From positions 283,267 through 347,266 of the forward strand of contig UBZM01000016.1 of the NCBI GenBank assembly GCA_900470095.1: DNA of 64,000 nucleotides, written 5' to 3'. Below, piece by piece: positions 1 to 9,980 of the stretch. The position numbers and the translations under genes were made by a program. Under the pieces are notes generated by a model. The model did not search any database, was not told the origin of the DNA, and saw only the letters and a program-made list of their open reading frames with translations. The stretch comes from Hyphomicrobiales bacterium. GTDB lineage: Bacteria; Pseudomonadota; Alphaproteobacteria; Rhizobiales; Beijerinckiaceae. Positions within the stretch are counted from its first letter, which is position 1. Each line of letters starts with the position of its first letter.

Positions 1-1284
1 AGCGGCCGGATCCTGATCAATCTCAAGCCGCATGAGGACCGCAAATCGGACACTGCGGCCGTCATGGAGCGCCTGAAGCAGCGCACGGACAGCCTGCCGG
101 GCATCACGCTCTACATGCAGCCGGTACAGGACCTGACAGTCGAGGGCATCGTCAGCCGCATGCAGTACCAGTTCGTCCTGCAGGCCTCGGATGCCGCACA
201 ACTGGCGGAGTGGACCCCCCGGCTCGTCGAGCACCTGGCGTCATTGCCGCAATTTGCCGAAGTAGCGAGCGACATTTCCGCGACCGGACTGGCCGTCTTC
301 GTCGACATAGACCGCGACCAGGCCGCTCGCTTCGGCATCACGCCTGCGACGATCGACAACGCGCTCTATGACTCGTTTGGACAGCGCATCGTCTCGACGA
401 TCTTCACGAACTCGAACCAGTACAGGGTCATTCTGGAAGCCGATCCGCTGCTGCAGACGTCACTGCGCTCGCTCTCGTCGCTCTACCTGCCGTCATCGGT
501 GGGCGGCGGGCCGGTGCCGCTGGCGGTCGTTGCGAAGATCCGCGAGGGAACGGCCCCGCTGCAGATCTCACATCTCGGTCAGTTCCCCTCGGCGACCGTG
601 TCGTTCAACCTGGCGCCTGACGCATCGATCGGCGAGGCTGTGACGGCGATCAAGCAGGCACAGGCCGAGATCGCCCTTCCGGCGAGCGTGACCAGCACTT
701 TCCTGGGCGCGGCGCAGGCCTTCCAGTCGTCGCTGTCCAACCAGATCCTGCTGATCCTCGCCGCGATCGTGACGGTTTATATCGTACTGGGCGTGCTCTA
801 TGAGAGCTTCATCCACCCGCTCACGATCCTGTCCACCTTGCCGTCAGCCGGGATCGGCGCGCTTCTGGCGCTCATGGCGGCCGGCCAGGAACTGACAATC
901 GTAGCCATTATCGGCATCATTCTCCTGATCGGCATCGTGAAGAAGAACGCGATCATGATGATCGACTTTGCCCTGGATGCGGAACGCAACCAGGGCAAGA
1001 CGCCGCGCGAGGCGATCTACCAGGCCTGCCTGCTGCGCTTCCGGCCGATCCTGATGACGACGATGGCGGCCGTGCTCGGTGCCCTGCCACTCATGCTGGG
1101 GACGGGCGCGGGCTCGGAGCTCCGGCATCCGCTGGGGATCGCCATCGTCGGCGGCCTGCTGGTCAGCCAGTTGCTCACGCTGTTCACGACGCCCGTAATC
1201 TATCTCTGGTTCGACCGGCTGGCCGTGCGCTTCACCGGCCGCCAGGCGCGGGGCGCACCAGTCCCTGAAGCCCTTGAACCATGA
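1..1284 (+). CDS. RND efflux pump permease, MdtB/MdtC type, C-terminal part (5' end outside window)
   Basis: The reading frame is open from base 1, so only the last 427 residues of a pump of about 1,040 residues are visible. They cover part of the second periplasmic porter/docking region and the last membrane helices. HAE1-family landmarks are visible: [20 protein letters not shown] near residue 265, [18 protein letters not shown] near residue 310, and [23 protein letters not shown] pumps use proton flux to move drugs or other amphiphiles from the inner membrane and periplasm to an outer-membrane duct. The stop overlaps the start of the next RND gene (ATGA at 1281-1284), which implies translational coupling. 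A tandem pair of different RND subunits is the hallmark of MdtBC-type heterotrimeric pumps. The substrate cannot be read from the sequence. Confidence 0.93.
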   Translation, partial: SGRILINLKPHEDRKSDTAAVMERLKQRTDSLPGITLYMQPVQDLTVEGIVSRMQYQFVLQASDAAQLAEWTPRLVEHLASLPQFAEVASDISATGLAVFVDIDRDQAARFGITPATIDNALYDSFGQRIVSTIFTNSNQYRVILEADPLLQTSLRSLSSLYLPSSVGGGPVPLAVVAKIREGTAPLQISHLGQFPSATVSFNLAPDASIGEAVTAIKQAQAEIALPASVTSTFLGAAQAFQSSLSNQILLILAAIVTVYIVLGVLYESFIHPLTILSTLPSAGIGALLALMAAGQELTIVAIIGIILLIGIVKKNAIMMIDFALDAERNQGKTPREAIYQACLLRFRPILMTTMAAVLGALPLMLGTGAGSELRHPLGIAIVGGLLVSQLLTLFTTPVIYLWFDRLAVRFTGRQARGAPVPEALEP

Positions 1285-4200
1285 ACCCGTCGCGCGCCTT
1301 CATCCGGCGGCCCGTCGCGACGACCCTGCTAACCGTCTGGCTTGCCGCGATCGGTGCCGTCGCCTTCTTCCAGCTCCCGGTCGCACCGCTGCCCGAGGTC
1401 GATTTTCCAACGATCTCGGTCCAGGCAACGCTCCCTGGCGGCAGCCCCCAGGACGTCGCCACCACCGTCGCAAGCCCGCTCGAGCGCCATCTCGGCCAGA
1501 TTGCCGACGTGACGGAGATGACGTCGTCCAGCACGGTCGGCGGAACGCGGATCACGCTGCAGTTCGGCCTCAGCCGGGACATCGACGGTGCCGCCCGCGA
1601 CGTGCAGGCTGCGATCAATGCGGCGCGCGCCGACCTTCCGACGAGCCTGCGCGCCAATCCGACCTATCGCAAGGTCAATCCAGCGGATGCGCCCGTGCTC
1701 ATCCTGACGCTCACCTCCGACACCAAGACCCGCGGGGAGCTCTACGATGCGGCCACCACGGTGCTGGCTCAGAAGCTGTCGCAGGTGGAAGGCGTCGGTG
1801 AAGTCATCGTCGGCGGCGGTTCGCTGCCGGCTGTACGGGTCGAGCTGAACCCGCAGGCCCTCTACAAATATGGAATCGGACTGGAGGATGTTCGCGCGGC
1901 GATCGCCAGCGCCAACGCCCATAGTCCGAAGGGCGCGATCGACGTCGGCGATCGCCGCTACCAGATCTATGCCAATGATCAGGCTGAAAGAGCGGCCCAG
2001 TACAGGTCCCTGACCATTGCCTATCGCAACGGCGCGCCCGTCAGGCTGTCCGACGTGGGCGATGTCGTGGATTCCGTTGAGAACCTGCGCAATGCCGGGC
2101 TTGTCAACGGCAAACCCGGCGTACTCGTGGTGCTGTTCCGGCAACCCAACGCGAATATCATCGGCGTGGTCGATCGGGTGAATGCCCTCCTGCCAACGCT
2201 TCGGGCCTCGATCTCGCCGGCCATCGACCTGGCGCCGGCAGTCGACAGGTCGACTACGATCCGGGCCTCGCTCCATGACGTCGAGCGCACCCTCGTGATC
2301 GCCATCCTGCTCGTGATCGCCGTGGTCTTCATCTTCCTGCGCGAATGGCGCGCGATGCTCGTTCCGGTCGTGGCCGTGTCAGTGTCCCTGATTGCGACAT
2401 TCGCCGCCATGTACCTGATGGGGTACAGTCTCAACAACCTGTCGCTGATGGCGTTGACCGTCGCCACAGGCTTCGTCGTCGACGACTGCATCGTTGTTCT
2501 GGAGAACATCGCACGCCATGTCGAGGATGGCATGGAATCAGGCGAGGCCGCCCTGAAGGGCGCGCAGGAGGTGGGCTTTACCGTCCTTTCGATGAGTTTG
2601 TCGCTCGTCGCCGTCTTCATCCCGATCCTGTTGATGGGCGGCATCGTCGGCCGGCTCTTTCGCGAATTCGCGATGACGACGTCGCTGGCGATCATGATTT
2701 CGCTCTTGGTCTCGCTGACGACGACGCCGATGATGTGCGCCTTCCTGCTGCGCAAGGATCCGGGCCTTGGCCACAGCCGGCTCTATCGCGGCAGCGAGCG
2801 GGTCTTTGTGTGGATGCTCGCGGGATATCGACGGACGCTGTCTGTCGCACTCGGTCATCCCGGCGCCGTCATGCTGGTATTCGCGGCCGTACTGGGCCTG
2901 AACGGCTACCTCTACGGCGTGATCCCGAAGGGCTTCTTTCCTCAGCAGGATACTGGCCGGATCGTGGGGGCGATCCAGGCCGACCAGAGCATCTCGTTCC
3001 AGCTCATGCAGCAGAAGCTCTCTCGGTTCGTCTCGATCATCAAGGCTGACCCCGCCGTCGACACGGCAGTCGGCTTCACCGGTGGCGGTCAGACGAATTC
3101 GGGCAATGTGTTCATCTCGCTGAAGCCGCTATCGGAACGAGGCGTCGCGGCCGACCTGGTGATCGCGCGGTTGCGGCAGCAAATGGCGGCCGTGCCCGGC
3201 GCGACACTGTTTCTGCAGGCAGTCCAGGACATCCGCGTCGGCGGCCGGGCAGGCAACGCCCAGTACCAGTACACACTCCAGGGCTCGACCTTGGAGGATC
3301 TCGCGGAATGGGCGCCGAGGATCACCGCGGCGCTGCAGGCCCTGCCGACCCTTGCCGACGTCAATAGCGACCAGCAGAACAAGGGCCTGGAATCGAACGT
3401 GATCGTGGACCGGGATACGGCCGCACGCCTCGGCATCACCATGGCGCAGGTGAACAATTCGCTCTACGACGCCTTCGGCCAGCGGCAGGTGTCGACGATC
3501 TATGTCGCGCGCAACCAGTACCACGTCATCATGGAGGTGGCGCCGCGCTTCTGGCAGAATCCGGAAACGCTGAAGCAGGTCTTCGTCAGCACGGCGGGAG
3601 GCTCGGTCGGAGGATCGCAAGCCACCAATGCGGTGGCCGGTACGATCGTGGCCGCGGGCCGCTCAGCCTCGGCGGGCAGCGTCGCAGCCGATGCCGCCCG
3701 CAATCTTGCCACCAACTCCATCGGCGCGACCGGAAAGGGCGCGGCATCGACAGGCTCGGCCGTCAGCACCACGCAGGAGACGATGATCCCGCTTTCGACC
3801 CTCGCGCGCTTCGCCCAGGGCGCAACGCCGCTTGCCGTCAATCATCAGGGTCTGCTCGTCGCCAACACCATCTCGTTCAACCTGCCCCCGAACGTGTCGT
3901 TGAGCACCGCGATCGGCTCGATCGAAGCCACGATGAACCGGATCGGCGTGCCGGCGACCATCCATGGCACCTATCAGGGAACGGCGCGCGCCTTTCAGGA
4001 CTCGCTCAGCAGCCAGCCCTATCTCATTCTCGCGGCCCTGGTGACGATCTATCTCGTCCTCGGCGTGCTCTACGAAAGCTACGTCCATCCGTTGACGATC
4101 CTCTCGACGTTGCCGTCGGCCGGAGTCGGGGCGCTGCTCGCGCTGATGGCCTTCGGCGTCGAGTTCAGCATCATGGCGCTGATCGGCGTGATTCTCCTGA

Positions 4201-4556
4201 TCGGCATCGTCAAGAAGAACGCGATCATGATGATCGATTTCGCACTCGACGCGCAGCGCAGTCGCGGCCTGTCCTCGCTCGACGCCATCCAGGAGGCCTG
4301 CCTGCTGCGCTTCCGCCCGATCATGATGACGACGATGGCGGCCATGTTCGGCGCGTTGCCGCTTGCAATCGGACTTGGCGAGGGCAGCGAACTGCGACGG
4401 CCACTCGGCATCGCCATCGTTGGCGGGCTTGTCCTGAGTCAGATCCTGACACTCTACACGACGCCGGTGATCTACCTCTACGTCGATCGCTTCCGCATCT
4501 GGTGCGGGCAGCAACGCAGTGGGCGGCCTCGGTTCGCACCGGATACTGCAGCCTGA
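1281..4556 (+). CDS. RND efflux pump permease, MdtB/MdtC type (full length)
   Basis: This is a complete HAE1-family proton-driven exporter of 1,091 residues. It begins [19 protein letters not shown], the usual first cytoplasmic segment and TM1. The proton-relay pair is in [20 protein letters not shown] around residue 400 (two Asp in TM4). C-terminal [15 protein letters not shown] and [15 protein letters not shown] repeat the pattern of the upstream paralogue. It is about 50 residues longer than typical because residues about 770-835 form an Ala/Gly/Ser/Thr-rich insertion in the second periplasmic domain, which the upstream paralogue lacks. The ATG overlaps the upstream stop by 4 bases. It probably forms a mixed trimer with that protein and works with the NodT-type outer-membrane protein downstream. 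A periplasmic adaptor gene would be expected 5' of the window. Confidence 0.96.
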   Translation: MNPSRAFIRRPVATTLLTVWLAAIGAVAFFQLPVAPLPEVDFPTISVQATLPGGSPQDVATTVASPLERHLGQIADVTEMTSSSTVGGTRITLQFGLSRDIDGAARDVQAAINAARADLPTSLRANPTYRKVNPADAPVLILTLTSDTKTRGELYDAATTVLAQKLSQVEGVGEVIVGGGSLPAVRVELNPQALYKYGIGLEDVRAAIASANAHSPKGAIDVGDRRYQIYANDQAERAAQYRSLTIAYRNGAPVRLSDVGDVVDSVENLRNAGLVNGKPGVLVVLFRQPNANIIGVVDRVNALLPTLRASISPAIDLAPAVDRSTTIRASLHDVERTLVIAILLVIAVVFIFLREWRAMLVPVVAVSVSLIATFAAMYLMGYSLNNLSLMALTVATGFVVDDCIVVLENIARHVEDGMESGEAALKGAQEVGFTVLSMSLSLVAVFIPILLMGGIVGRLFREFAMTTSLAIMISLLVSLTTTPMMCAFLLRKDPGLGHSRLYRGSERVFVWMLAGYRRTLSVALGHPGAVMLVFAAVLGLNGYLYGVIPKGFFPQQDTGRIVGAIQADQSISFQLMQQKLSRFVSIIKADPAVDTAVGFTGGGQTNSGNVFISLKPLSERGVAADLVIARLRQQMAAVPGATLFLQAVQDIRVGGRAGNAQYQYTLQGSTLEDLAEWAPRITAALQALPTLADVNSDQQNKGLESNVIVDRDTAARLGITMAQVNNSLYDAFGQRQVSTIYVARNQYHVIMEVAPRFWQNPETLKQVFVSTAGGSVGGSQATNAVAGTIVAAGRSASAGSVAADAARNLATNSIGATGKGAASTGSAVSTTQETMIPLSTLARFAQGATPLAVNHQGLLVANTISFNLPPNVSLSTAIGSIEATMNRIGVPATIHGTYQGTARAFQDSLSSQPYLILAALVTIYLVLGVLYESYVHPLTILSTLPSAGVGALLALMAFGVEFSIMALIGVILLIGIVKKNAIMMIDFALDAQRSRGLSSLDAIQEACLLRFRPIMMTTMAAMFGALPLAIGLGEGSELRRPLGIAIVGGLVLSQILTLYTTPVIYLYVDRFRIWCGQQRSGRPRFAPDTAA

Positions 4557-4694
4557 TGTGGATAGGCGTCGCGGCCGCGAAATCGTGCTGCGCGGTGGCA
4601 TCGGGTTGCATTATCGTTGTCGCCATAGAATTCGAGGCCTGTGGCTCCGCGCCGCGATCCGGCGAGGCCCAAGCGGCGTCGCAGGAGTCTGAGC

Positions 4695-6206
4695 ATGTCT
4701 GACAGAGTTGCGATCGGTTGTGCCTCGGCGTCGACAACGCGAGAGGTGTGGCCTCGCCGGGTGGTCTGCGTCGGCTCCCTCGTCGCTATCGCATTTGGGC
4801 TGTCGGGTTGTATTCTCGGCAGCGAAAACCCCTCCGCCAATCTCGAGATTCCGGTTTCCTACCGTGAGGGGCCGCGTGCCGCCGAGACCGCACTGCCCGC
4901 ATTGGACTGGTGGCGAAGCTTCCGCTCGACAGAGCTTTCGGGCCTGATCGAAACCGCGCAATCTGCCAATCTCGATATCGCGGTGGCCATCGCACAGATG
5001 ATCCAGGCCGACGCACAGGCAGGAATCGCCGGCGCGCCGCTTCTGCCCGCTGTGACGGGGATCGCAAACGCCGAGCGCCTGCGGCTGCCGACGACATCGG
5101 GAAGTGGTTCGGGCAGCGGCTCGGGCTCCCGCACGAGCTCGCAGTTTCAGGTCGGCTTGACGGCCAGCTACATGATCGACTTCTGGGGGAAGAACCGTGC
5201 TACCCTCTATGCGGCGCAAGAAAATGCGACGGCTGCGAGATACAACCGGGATATCGTTGCGCTGAGCACGACGGTCAGCGTCGCCGATACCTATTTCCAG
5301 ATCCTGACGGCCGATGACCGCTTGCGGATCGCCCGCAGCAATGTCGCTGCAGCCGAGCGCATCCTGGTCCTGATCAGGCAGCAATTCACCGCCGGAACCG
5401 CCTCGCAGCTCGACCTGTCCCAACAGGAAACCCTTGTCGCGACGCAACGAGCAACGATTCCGCCGCTTGAAGTCATCGCGCACCAGAACAACGCAACCTT
5501 GGCCTTGCTGCTCGCTCGCGCGCCGGCGAATTTCAAGGTGATCGGCGGCGGAATCGCCAAGGTCACTGTTCCGCGCGTTACACCCGGATTGCCATCGCAA
5601 CTGCTGCTCCGCAGACCCGATATCCTTCAGGCGGAGGCACAGCTGGCTGCCTCCAACTTCAGCGTCGAGTCGGCCCGCGCAGCCTTCTTTCCGCAAATCC
5701 AGCTCACGGGTGATGCAGGCTTCCAAAGCAAGGCCCTGGCCTCGCTATTCGGGCCCGGCGCTTGGTACTACACGCTGGCCGCCAGCCTGACACAGCCGAT
5801 ATTCGACGGGTTTCTCCTCCAGAGCCAACTCGAGCAGGCCAGGGGCACGCAACTTCAGGCCCTCCAAGTCTATCGCAAGGCGGTCCTTTCGGCCTTCACC
5901 GATGTCGAGAAGGCGCTGGTGGCGCTCAGGCAAGCGGCCGTGCAGGAGCAGCGTCAGTCCGAGGTCGTCGCGAGCGCGCGCCGGGCCTTCGAGGTCGCAG
6001 AGGTGCAACTGCGCGGCGGCACCGCGAATCTCATCAGCGTTCTGCAGGCCCAGCAAACCCTCTTTACCGCCCAGGACAATCTGGCCCAGGTCAAGTTGAC
6101 TCGCTTCCTCGCGGCGACGAGCCTGTTCCAGGCGCTGGGCGGCGGCTGGTCGCGCAGCCCTCCATACGCCACCGCCCAACAGCTGCCGAGTTCGGCAGGG
6201 CCTTAG
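4695..6206 (+). CDS. NodT/TolC-family outer-membrane efflux lipoprotein
   Basis: The 503-residue product forms the outer-membrane duct for the RND pumps encoded just upstream. Start ATG 4695 is chosen over an in-frame ATG at 4641 because AGGAG (4683-4687) precedes it and it gives a proper lipoprotein signal peptide: RR, a hydrophobic stretch, then LSGC with the lipidated Cys at residue 39. Two outer-membrane-efflux repeats follow, with LDLSQQETLVATQRA in the first half and RRPDILQAEAQLAASNF and SLTQPIFDG in the second, all typical of NodT. A short Ser/Gly run (about residues 134-148) lies in the first half. It sits 138 bases after the RND gene and is followed after 2 bases by the ABC membrane gene. 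Confidence 0.93.
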   Translation: MSDRVAIGCASASTTREVWPRRVVCVGSLVAIAFGLSGCILGSENPSANLEIPVSYREGPRAAETALPALDWWRSFRSTELSGLIETAQSANLDIAVAIAQMIQADAQAGIAGAPLLPAVTGIANAERLRLPTTSGSGSGSGSGSRTSSQFQVGLTASYMIDFWGKNRATLYAAQENATAARYNRDIVALSTTVSVADTYFQILTADDRLRIARSNVAAAERILVLIRQQFTAGTASQLDLSQQETLVATQRATIPPLEVIAHQNNATLALLLARAPANFKVIGGGIAKVTVPRVTPGLPSQLLLRRPDILQAEAQLAASNFSVESARAAFFPQIQLTGDAGFQSKALASLFGPGAWYYTLAASLTQPIFDGFLLQSQLEQARGTQLQALQVYRKAVLSAFTDVEKALVALRQAAVQEQRQSEVVASARRAFEVAEVQLRGGTANLISVLQAQQTLFTAQDNLAQVKLTRFLAATSLFQALGGGWSRSPPYATAQQLPSSAGP

Positions 6207-6208
6207 CC

Positions 6209-7237
6209 ATGTTCGGCAGGCCTTCCGGCGCGTCACTGCGAATGACGCGAGAAGCGCGCCTGCCCGAGACATTTCTGGCGTTCGTCTGGCGCGTCAGCGG
6301 CTGGCATCAACTCTGGGTGTCGCTCCTCTCTGTCGCGGTCTTCCTCCTGCACGCGACGCCGCTCGAACTGCAACGACGCATCATCGATCTGGCGGTGAAG
6401 GGCGGCCCGGTTCGCGCCATACTCATCCTCGTCGCAGCGCAAGCGGGTGTCGTGATGGCGTTCGGCCTGCTGAAACTGCTGATGAACATTTATCGGGGCT
6501 GGATCAGCGAGAGCGCCACGCGCGCGCTTCGCCTCCTGCAGGATGCGCGTCTCGCGGCACGGCCCATCGCCGCGACGCGGGCGGCTACGAATGCTGTCGG
6601 TCTATCGATGGTGATCGCCGAAAGCGACGACGTTGGCGCCTTCGTTGGATCGAGCATCAGCATCCCGGTTGTCGAAATCGGATTTCTGACGACCGTCTTT
6701 GGCTATCTCGCGACGCTGGAACCGCGGCTGGCGCTCCTGAGTTTCGTCGTGCTGCTGCCTCAACTGGTTTTCGTGCCGCTGCTTCAGAAGGCCATCAACC
6801 GCCGCATATCGCGGCGCGTCGTGCTGCTGAGACAGGTCGGCGCCGAAATCCTGATTGCAACGCCTCTTCTCGACCGGGCGGCGCAAACTGGCAAGATCGA
6901 TGTGGTCTTCCAGCTCAATGTCGCGATCTACAGCATCAAGTTCACGATGAATTTCCTGATGAACCTTTGTTACAGTGCCGGGAATCTCATCGTTCTGGGC
7001 GCTGGGGCTGTCCTCGTCGTTCATGGCCAGACGGAAATCGCCACTGTTGTGACGCTCATCTCGGCCATGAGCAAAATCGTCGATCCATGGAACGACATGA
7101 TCGACTGGGCGCGCAACTTCGCAACGGCCAGGGTCAGGTACAATTTGATCGCAACGGCTTTCGGGCAGCTTCACGCAGAGCCAGCGATCGCCGGGACCGA
7201 ACCAGGGGCCGACGGCATCCGCCCAGGACAGTCTTGA
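6209..7237 (+). CDS. ABC-transporter membrane-domain protein lacking an ATPase domain
   Basis: Start ATG 6209 lies 2 bases after the stop of the efflux lipoprotein gene, so it is co-transcribed with it. The 342-residue protein looks like a type-I ABC exporter membrane domain: TM helices near residues 30-50, 70-90 and 150-190, the basic intracellular stretch LLQKAINRRISRRVVLLRQV, and a further hydrophobic pair near 245-285 (NLIVLGAGAVLVVHGQTEIATVVTLISAMSKIV). Exporter half-molecules normally carry about 240 more residues with Walker A and the LSGGQ signature. Here the frame ends after the membrane domain (stop 7237), and no such motif appears in the following kilobase. It could pair with an ATPase encoded elsewhere, act as an accessory membrane protein of the RND system, or be a truncated remnant. 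The clean spacing and intact frame favour a functional gene. Confidence 0.72.
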   Translation: MFGRPSGASLRMTREARLPETFLAFVWRVSGWHQLWVSLLSVAVFLLHATPLELQRRIIDLAVKGGPVRAILILVAAQAGVVMAFGLLKLLMNIYRGWISESATRALRLLQDARLAARPIAATRAATNAVGLSMVIAESDDVGAFVGSSISIPVVEIGFLTTVFGYLATLEPRLALLSFVVLLPQLVFVPLLQKAINRRISRRVVLLRQVGAEILIATPLLDRAAQTGKIDVVFQLNVAIYSIKFTMNFLMNLCYSAGNLIVLGAGAVLVVHGQTEIATVVTLISAMSKIVDPWNDMIDWARNFATARVRYNLIATAFGQLHAEPAIAGTEPGADGIRPGQS

Positions 7238-8195
7238 AGACGGGCCCTCGCCCTGCCGGCCAAACACGCCTGTGCACGGCGGTGACGCAGCGATCAAGCC
7301 TCTGCGATCGTGCCGTTGCCTCTCCTTCCGAGATGGCAGGCAGCCTCACCAGAGCACCGACGCCCGATCAGGCTTGCTTCCCCGCGCTGCAGTCAATCCA
7401 GCTTGCGCCGGAACAAACGCCGAAATCCTCCTGGCGACAGCTCCAAGATCGCGCAAACTGAACCAGCCAGTTCTTGCGGCGGCGAGCATGGACAGGAGAA
7501 ATCCGTTCATGGAGCGACATCTCAGTGTCCGGACCGCACAGCGGTTCAATCGATACCAACGTATACAGAAGCTAATCCATGGTCCGATTGACCCGAAGAC
7601 CGGTGGCGGGCAGGAATTTCATGCATTCACCGCATCGATCAGGTGATTGAGATTTCTGAACTTCTACCTGACTGAAAACAAACAGAAGACATCCAACCGA
7701 ATACTCGGAATAGATTTGAACTAGCGACCGATCAATATTGCGGTCAGCCTGGGTCGCCTCCGCCAAACCTGGCGGGCAAGGGCGAGGGCAAGGCGGGGTT
7801 AGCCCTATTGGCCCCCCCGGATCCGTTCCGAGCAGTTCGAGGAGGTAAGCCATGAGCAACGTCATCGCCTTCCGCAACAGCGCCACCACCTCCAGCCGTA
7901 CCGCGAGCGCCCGGCCCGATACCGGCGCGTCCGGAACGTTTCGGCGATGCGCGGCGGCGCCTCCGGTTCTCGTCGCGGTTTGGCATCGCCGTCCCAGGGG
8001 ACGGCTCGAATGCCGCTGGACCAGCGCGCCGGCCACATGTCTCGACGAGAGCGGCAGTCGACGCGCGAGCTCGCGCGGCCACGTCCCCTGGCCTTGGCGT
8101 GCCCCTCGCGGCGCGAGGCAGTCATCCGTGCGATAGAGCGACCTGTTCGCACCTGACGATACCGGCCAGACGTCCCCCTCAGCCTGAGGTGCATC
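7238..8195. other. Gene-poor intergenic region of about 1 kb
   Basis: No convincing long gene lies here on either strand. The 218-codon minus-strand frame across 7572-8228 has no recognisable domain and looks like a high-GC shadow. Bases about 7640-7740 are clearly richer in A+T than the surroundings and may hold promoter sequence. The only translation signal that stands out is AGGAGGT at 7840-7846 in front of the small ORF at 7852, listed separately. I see no ATPase motifs that would complete the ABC membrane gene ending at 7237. Confidence 0.5.
7852..8136 (+). CDS. Small hypothetical basic protein (94 aa), doubtful
   Basis: An exact Shine-Dalgarno AGGAGGT lies 5 bases before ATG 7852. The product starts MSNVIAFRNSATTSSRT, which is a plausible bacterial N-terminus. 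The rest is Arg/Ala/Ser/Pro-rich, with no recognised domain and amino-acid use typical of a wrong frame in GC-rich DNA. It may therefore be a real short gene, or a gene whose 3' part has shifted frame. A distant resemblance to small Arg-rich DUF1127-type proteins is possible but too weak to assert. It precedes the anion ABC operon by 59 bases. Confidence 0.3.
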   Translation: MSNVIAFRNSATTSSRTASARPDTGASGTFRRCAAAPPVLVAVWHRRPRGRLECRWTSAPATCLDESGSRRASSRGHVPWPWRAPRGARQSSVR

Positions 8196-9956
8196 ATGGT
8201 GTTCGTATCCAACGACCGTCGGGGACACAGCGCCTTGGCCGCGCTAACGCGCACTCGCGTTCTGCCCAATATCTACGACCTGGTGGCCTTCGCACTGCTG
8301 GCCGCACTTGCCGTGCTGGCGCTCCATGGAGCCGCCGGCATGCACTCGCCCCTGAAGGGCCTCACTGCAGCCCCCGTCTCGCTCGATCCGATGCTGCTGC
8401 CCGGATACGCCTTGCGCACAACGCTACGGATGTTCGCGGCGATCATCGCCTCGCTGATCTTCACCTTCGTGATCGCGACGCTGGCCGCCAAGAGCCGCCG
8501 CGCCGAGATGATCATCATCCCTGCCCTCGACATCCTGCAATCGGTTCCGGTTCTCGGCTTCCTGACATTCACCGTCACCTTCTTCATGGGCCTGTTCCCA
8601 GGTCGTCAGCTCGGTGCCGAATGCGCCGCGATCTTCGCGATCTTCACCAGCCAGGCCTGGAATATGGCCTTCTCCTTCTACCAGTCGCTCCGGACCGTTC
8701 CGCGCGATCTCGACGAGGTCAGCCGCGGGTTCGGGCTCTCCTCCTGGCAACGTTTCTGGCGGCTCGAGGCCCCCTTCGCAGCGCCCGGGCTCGTCTGGAA
8801 TACGATGATGTCGATGTCGGGCGGGTGGTTCTTCGTCGTCGCATCGGAGGCGATCACAGTCGGTGACACCACCGTCCAGCTTCCCGGTCTCGGCTCCTGG
8901 CTGGCTCTTGCCATCGACAAGCAGGACTTTGCCGCCGTCGCCTGGGCGGTACTGGCCATGGCAATCGTAATCGGTCTCTACGACCAGTTGCTGTTCCGGC
9001 CGATCGTCGCCTGGGCCGACAAGTTCCGCTTCGAGCAGACGGCAGGCCAGGAGAAGCCGCGCTCATGGGTCTATGCGCTGATCCGGCGTACGCGCCTCCT
9101 CAAACGCCTGACCTGGCCCTTCGCCTGGCTGTGGAACAGGCTCCTGCTCGTTCGGCTGTCGCGGGCGCGATCAGCCCTGCCGGCAGCGCCTGGAGACAGC
9201 CAGGGCTGGTCACGGGCCATCGACTATGCGTGGCTCGGCCTGATCGTCGCTGTCGGCGCATGGGCGGCGTGGACGGCCGTGTCCTATGTCGGCCAGACCC
9301 TGTCCTGGCGCGACATCTGGGATCCGTTGGGTCGCGGCCTCGTGACCTTGTTGCGCGTGATCGTGCTCATTGCGGTCGCAAGCCTGATCTGGGTGCCACT
9401 CGGAGTCTGGATCGGCCTACGCCCGGCGGTCGCCGAGCGCGTCCAGCCCCTCGCCCAGTTCCTCGCTGCCTTTCCTGCCAACGTTCTTTTTCCCTTCGCC
9501 GTTGTGGCGATCGTCACGACCGGGGCCAGCCCAGACATCTGGCTCTCGCCGCTGATGGTGCTCGGCACGCAGTGGTATATTCTGTTCAACGTCATCGCCG
9601 GCGCCAGTGCGTTTCCGACGGACCTGCGGGAGGTTTCCTCGGTCTACCAGCTCCGCTCCTGGACATGGTGGCGGCGCGCCATATTGCCGGGAATCTTCCC
9701 CTATTACGTCACGGGCGCACTCACGGCATCCGGCGGCTCATGGAACGCCAGCATCGTCGCCGAGGTGGCGAGCTGGGGCGACACCAAGCTGGAGGCCTAC
9801 GGCCTCGGCTCCTACATCGCCAATGCGACGGCAGCGGGCGACTTGCCCCGTGTCGTCCTCGGCGTCGCCGTGATGTCGCTGTTCGTCACGCTCTTCAACC
9901 GCACGCTCTGGCGCCCGCTCTACGCCTTTGCGGAACGCCGCATGCGTCTCGACTGA
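8196..9956 (+). CDS. Duplicated ABC transporter permease, anion (NitT/TauT-like) type
   Basis: This 586-residue inner-membrane protein contains two binding-protein-dependent permease domains in one chain (about residues 20-265 and 350-575), joined by a cytoplasmic linker. Each half has an EAA-type coupling loop: SSWQRFWRLEAPFAAPGLVWN near 180-205 and WTWWRRAILPGIFPYY near 485-505. The organisation matches the COG4986 family of duplicated anion permeases related to nitrate/taurine/sulfonate importers. ATG 8196 has GAGGT 5 bases upstream. The ATPase gene follows 24 bases downstream. No periplasmic binding-protein gene accompanies them here, so the substrate is unknown. Confidence 0.9.
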   Translation: MVFVSNDRRGHSALAALTRTRVLPNIYDLVAFALLAALAVLALHGAAGMHSPLKGLTAAPVSLDPMLLPGYALRTTLRMFAAIIASLIFTFVIATLAAKSRRAEMIIIPALDILQSVPVLGFLTFTVTFFMGLFPGRQLGAECAAIFAIFTSQAWNMAFSFYQSLRTVPRDLDEVSRGFGLSSWQRFWRLEAPFAAPGLVWNTMMSMSGGWFFVVASEAITVGDTTVQLPGLGSWLALAIDKQDFAAVAWAVLAMAIVIGLYDQLLFRPIVAWADKFRFEQTAGQEKPRSWVYALIRRTRLLKRLTWPFAWLWNRLLLVRLSRARSALPAAPGDSQGWSRAIDYAWLGLIVAVGAWAAWTAVSYVGQTLSWRDIWDPLGRGLVTLLRVIVLIAVASLIWVPLGVWIGLRPAVAERVQPLAQFLAAFPANVLFPFAVVAIVTTGASPDIWLSPLMVLGTQWYILFNVIAGASAFPTDLREVSSVYQLRSWTWWRRAILPGIFPYYVTGALTASGGSWNASIVAEVASWGDTKLEAYGLGSYIANATAAGDLPRVVLGVAVMSLFVTLFNRTLWRPLYAFAERRMRLD

Positions 9957-9980
9957 CCCTTTCCGCTGGAGGATTGCACC

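Noticed and set aside
5092..5150. Ser/Gly repeat (TCGGGCAGCGGC type) as a possible tandem repeat array
   Set aside because: It is a short low-complexity linker within the outer-membrane efflux protein, not an array.
7572..8228. 218-codon minus-strand frame in the long gap
   Set aside because: No motif, no ribosome site, low-complexity Arg/Pro content; not supported as a gene.
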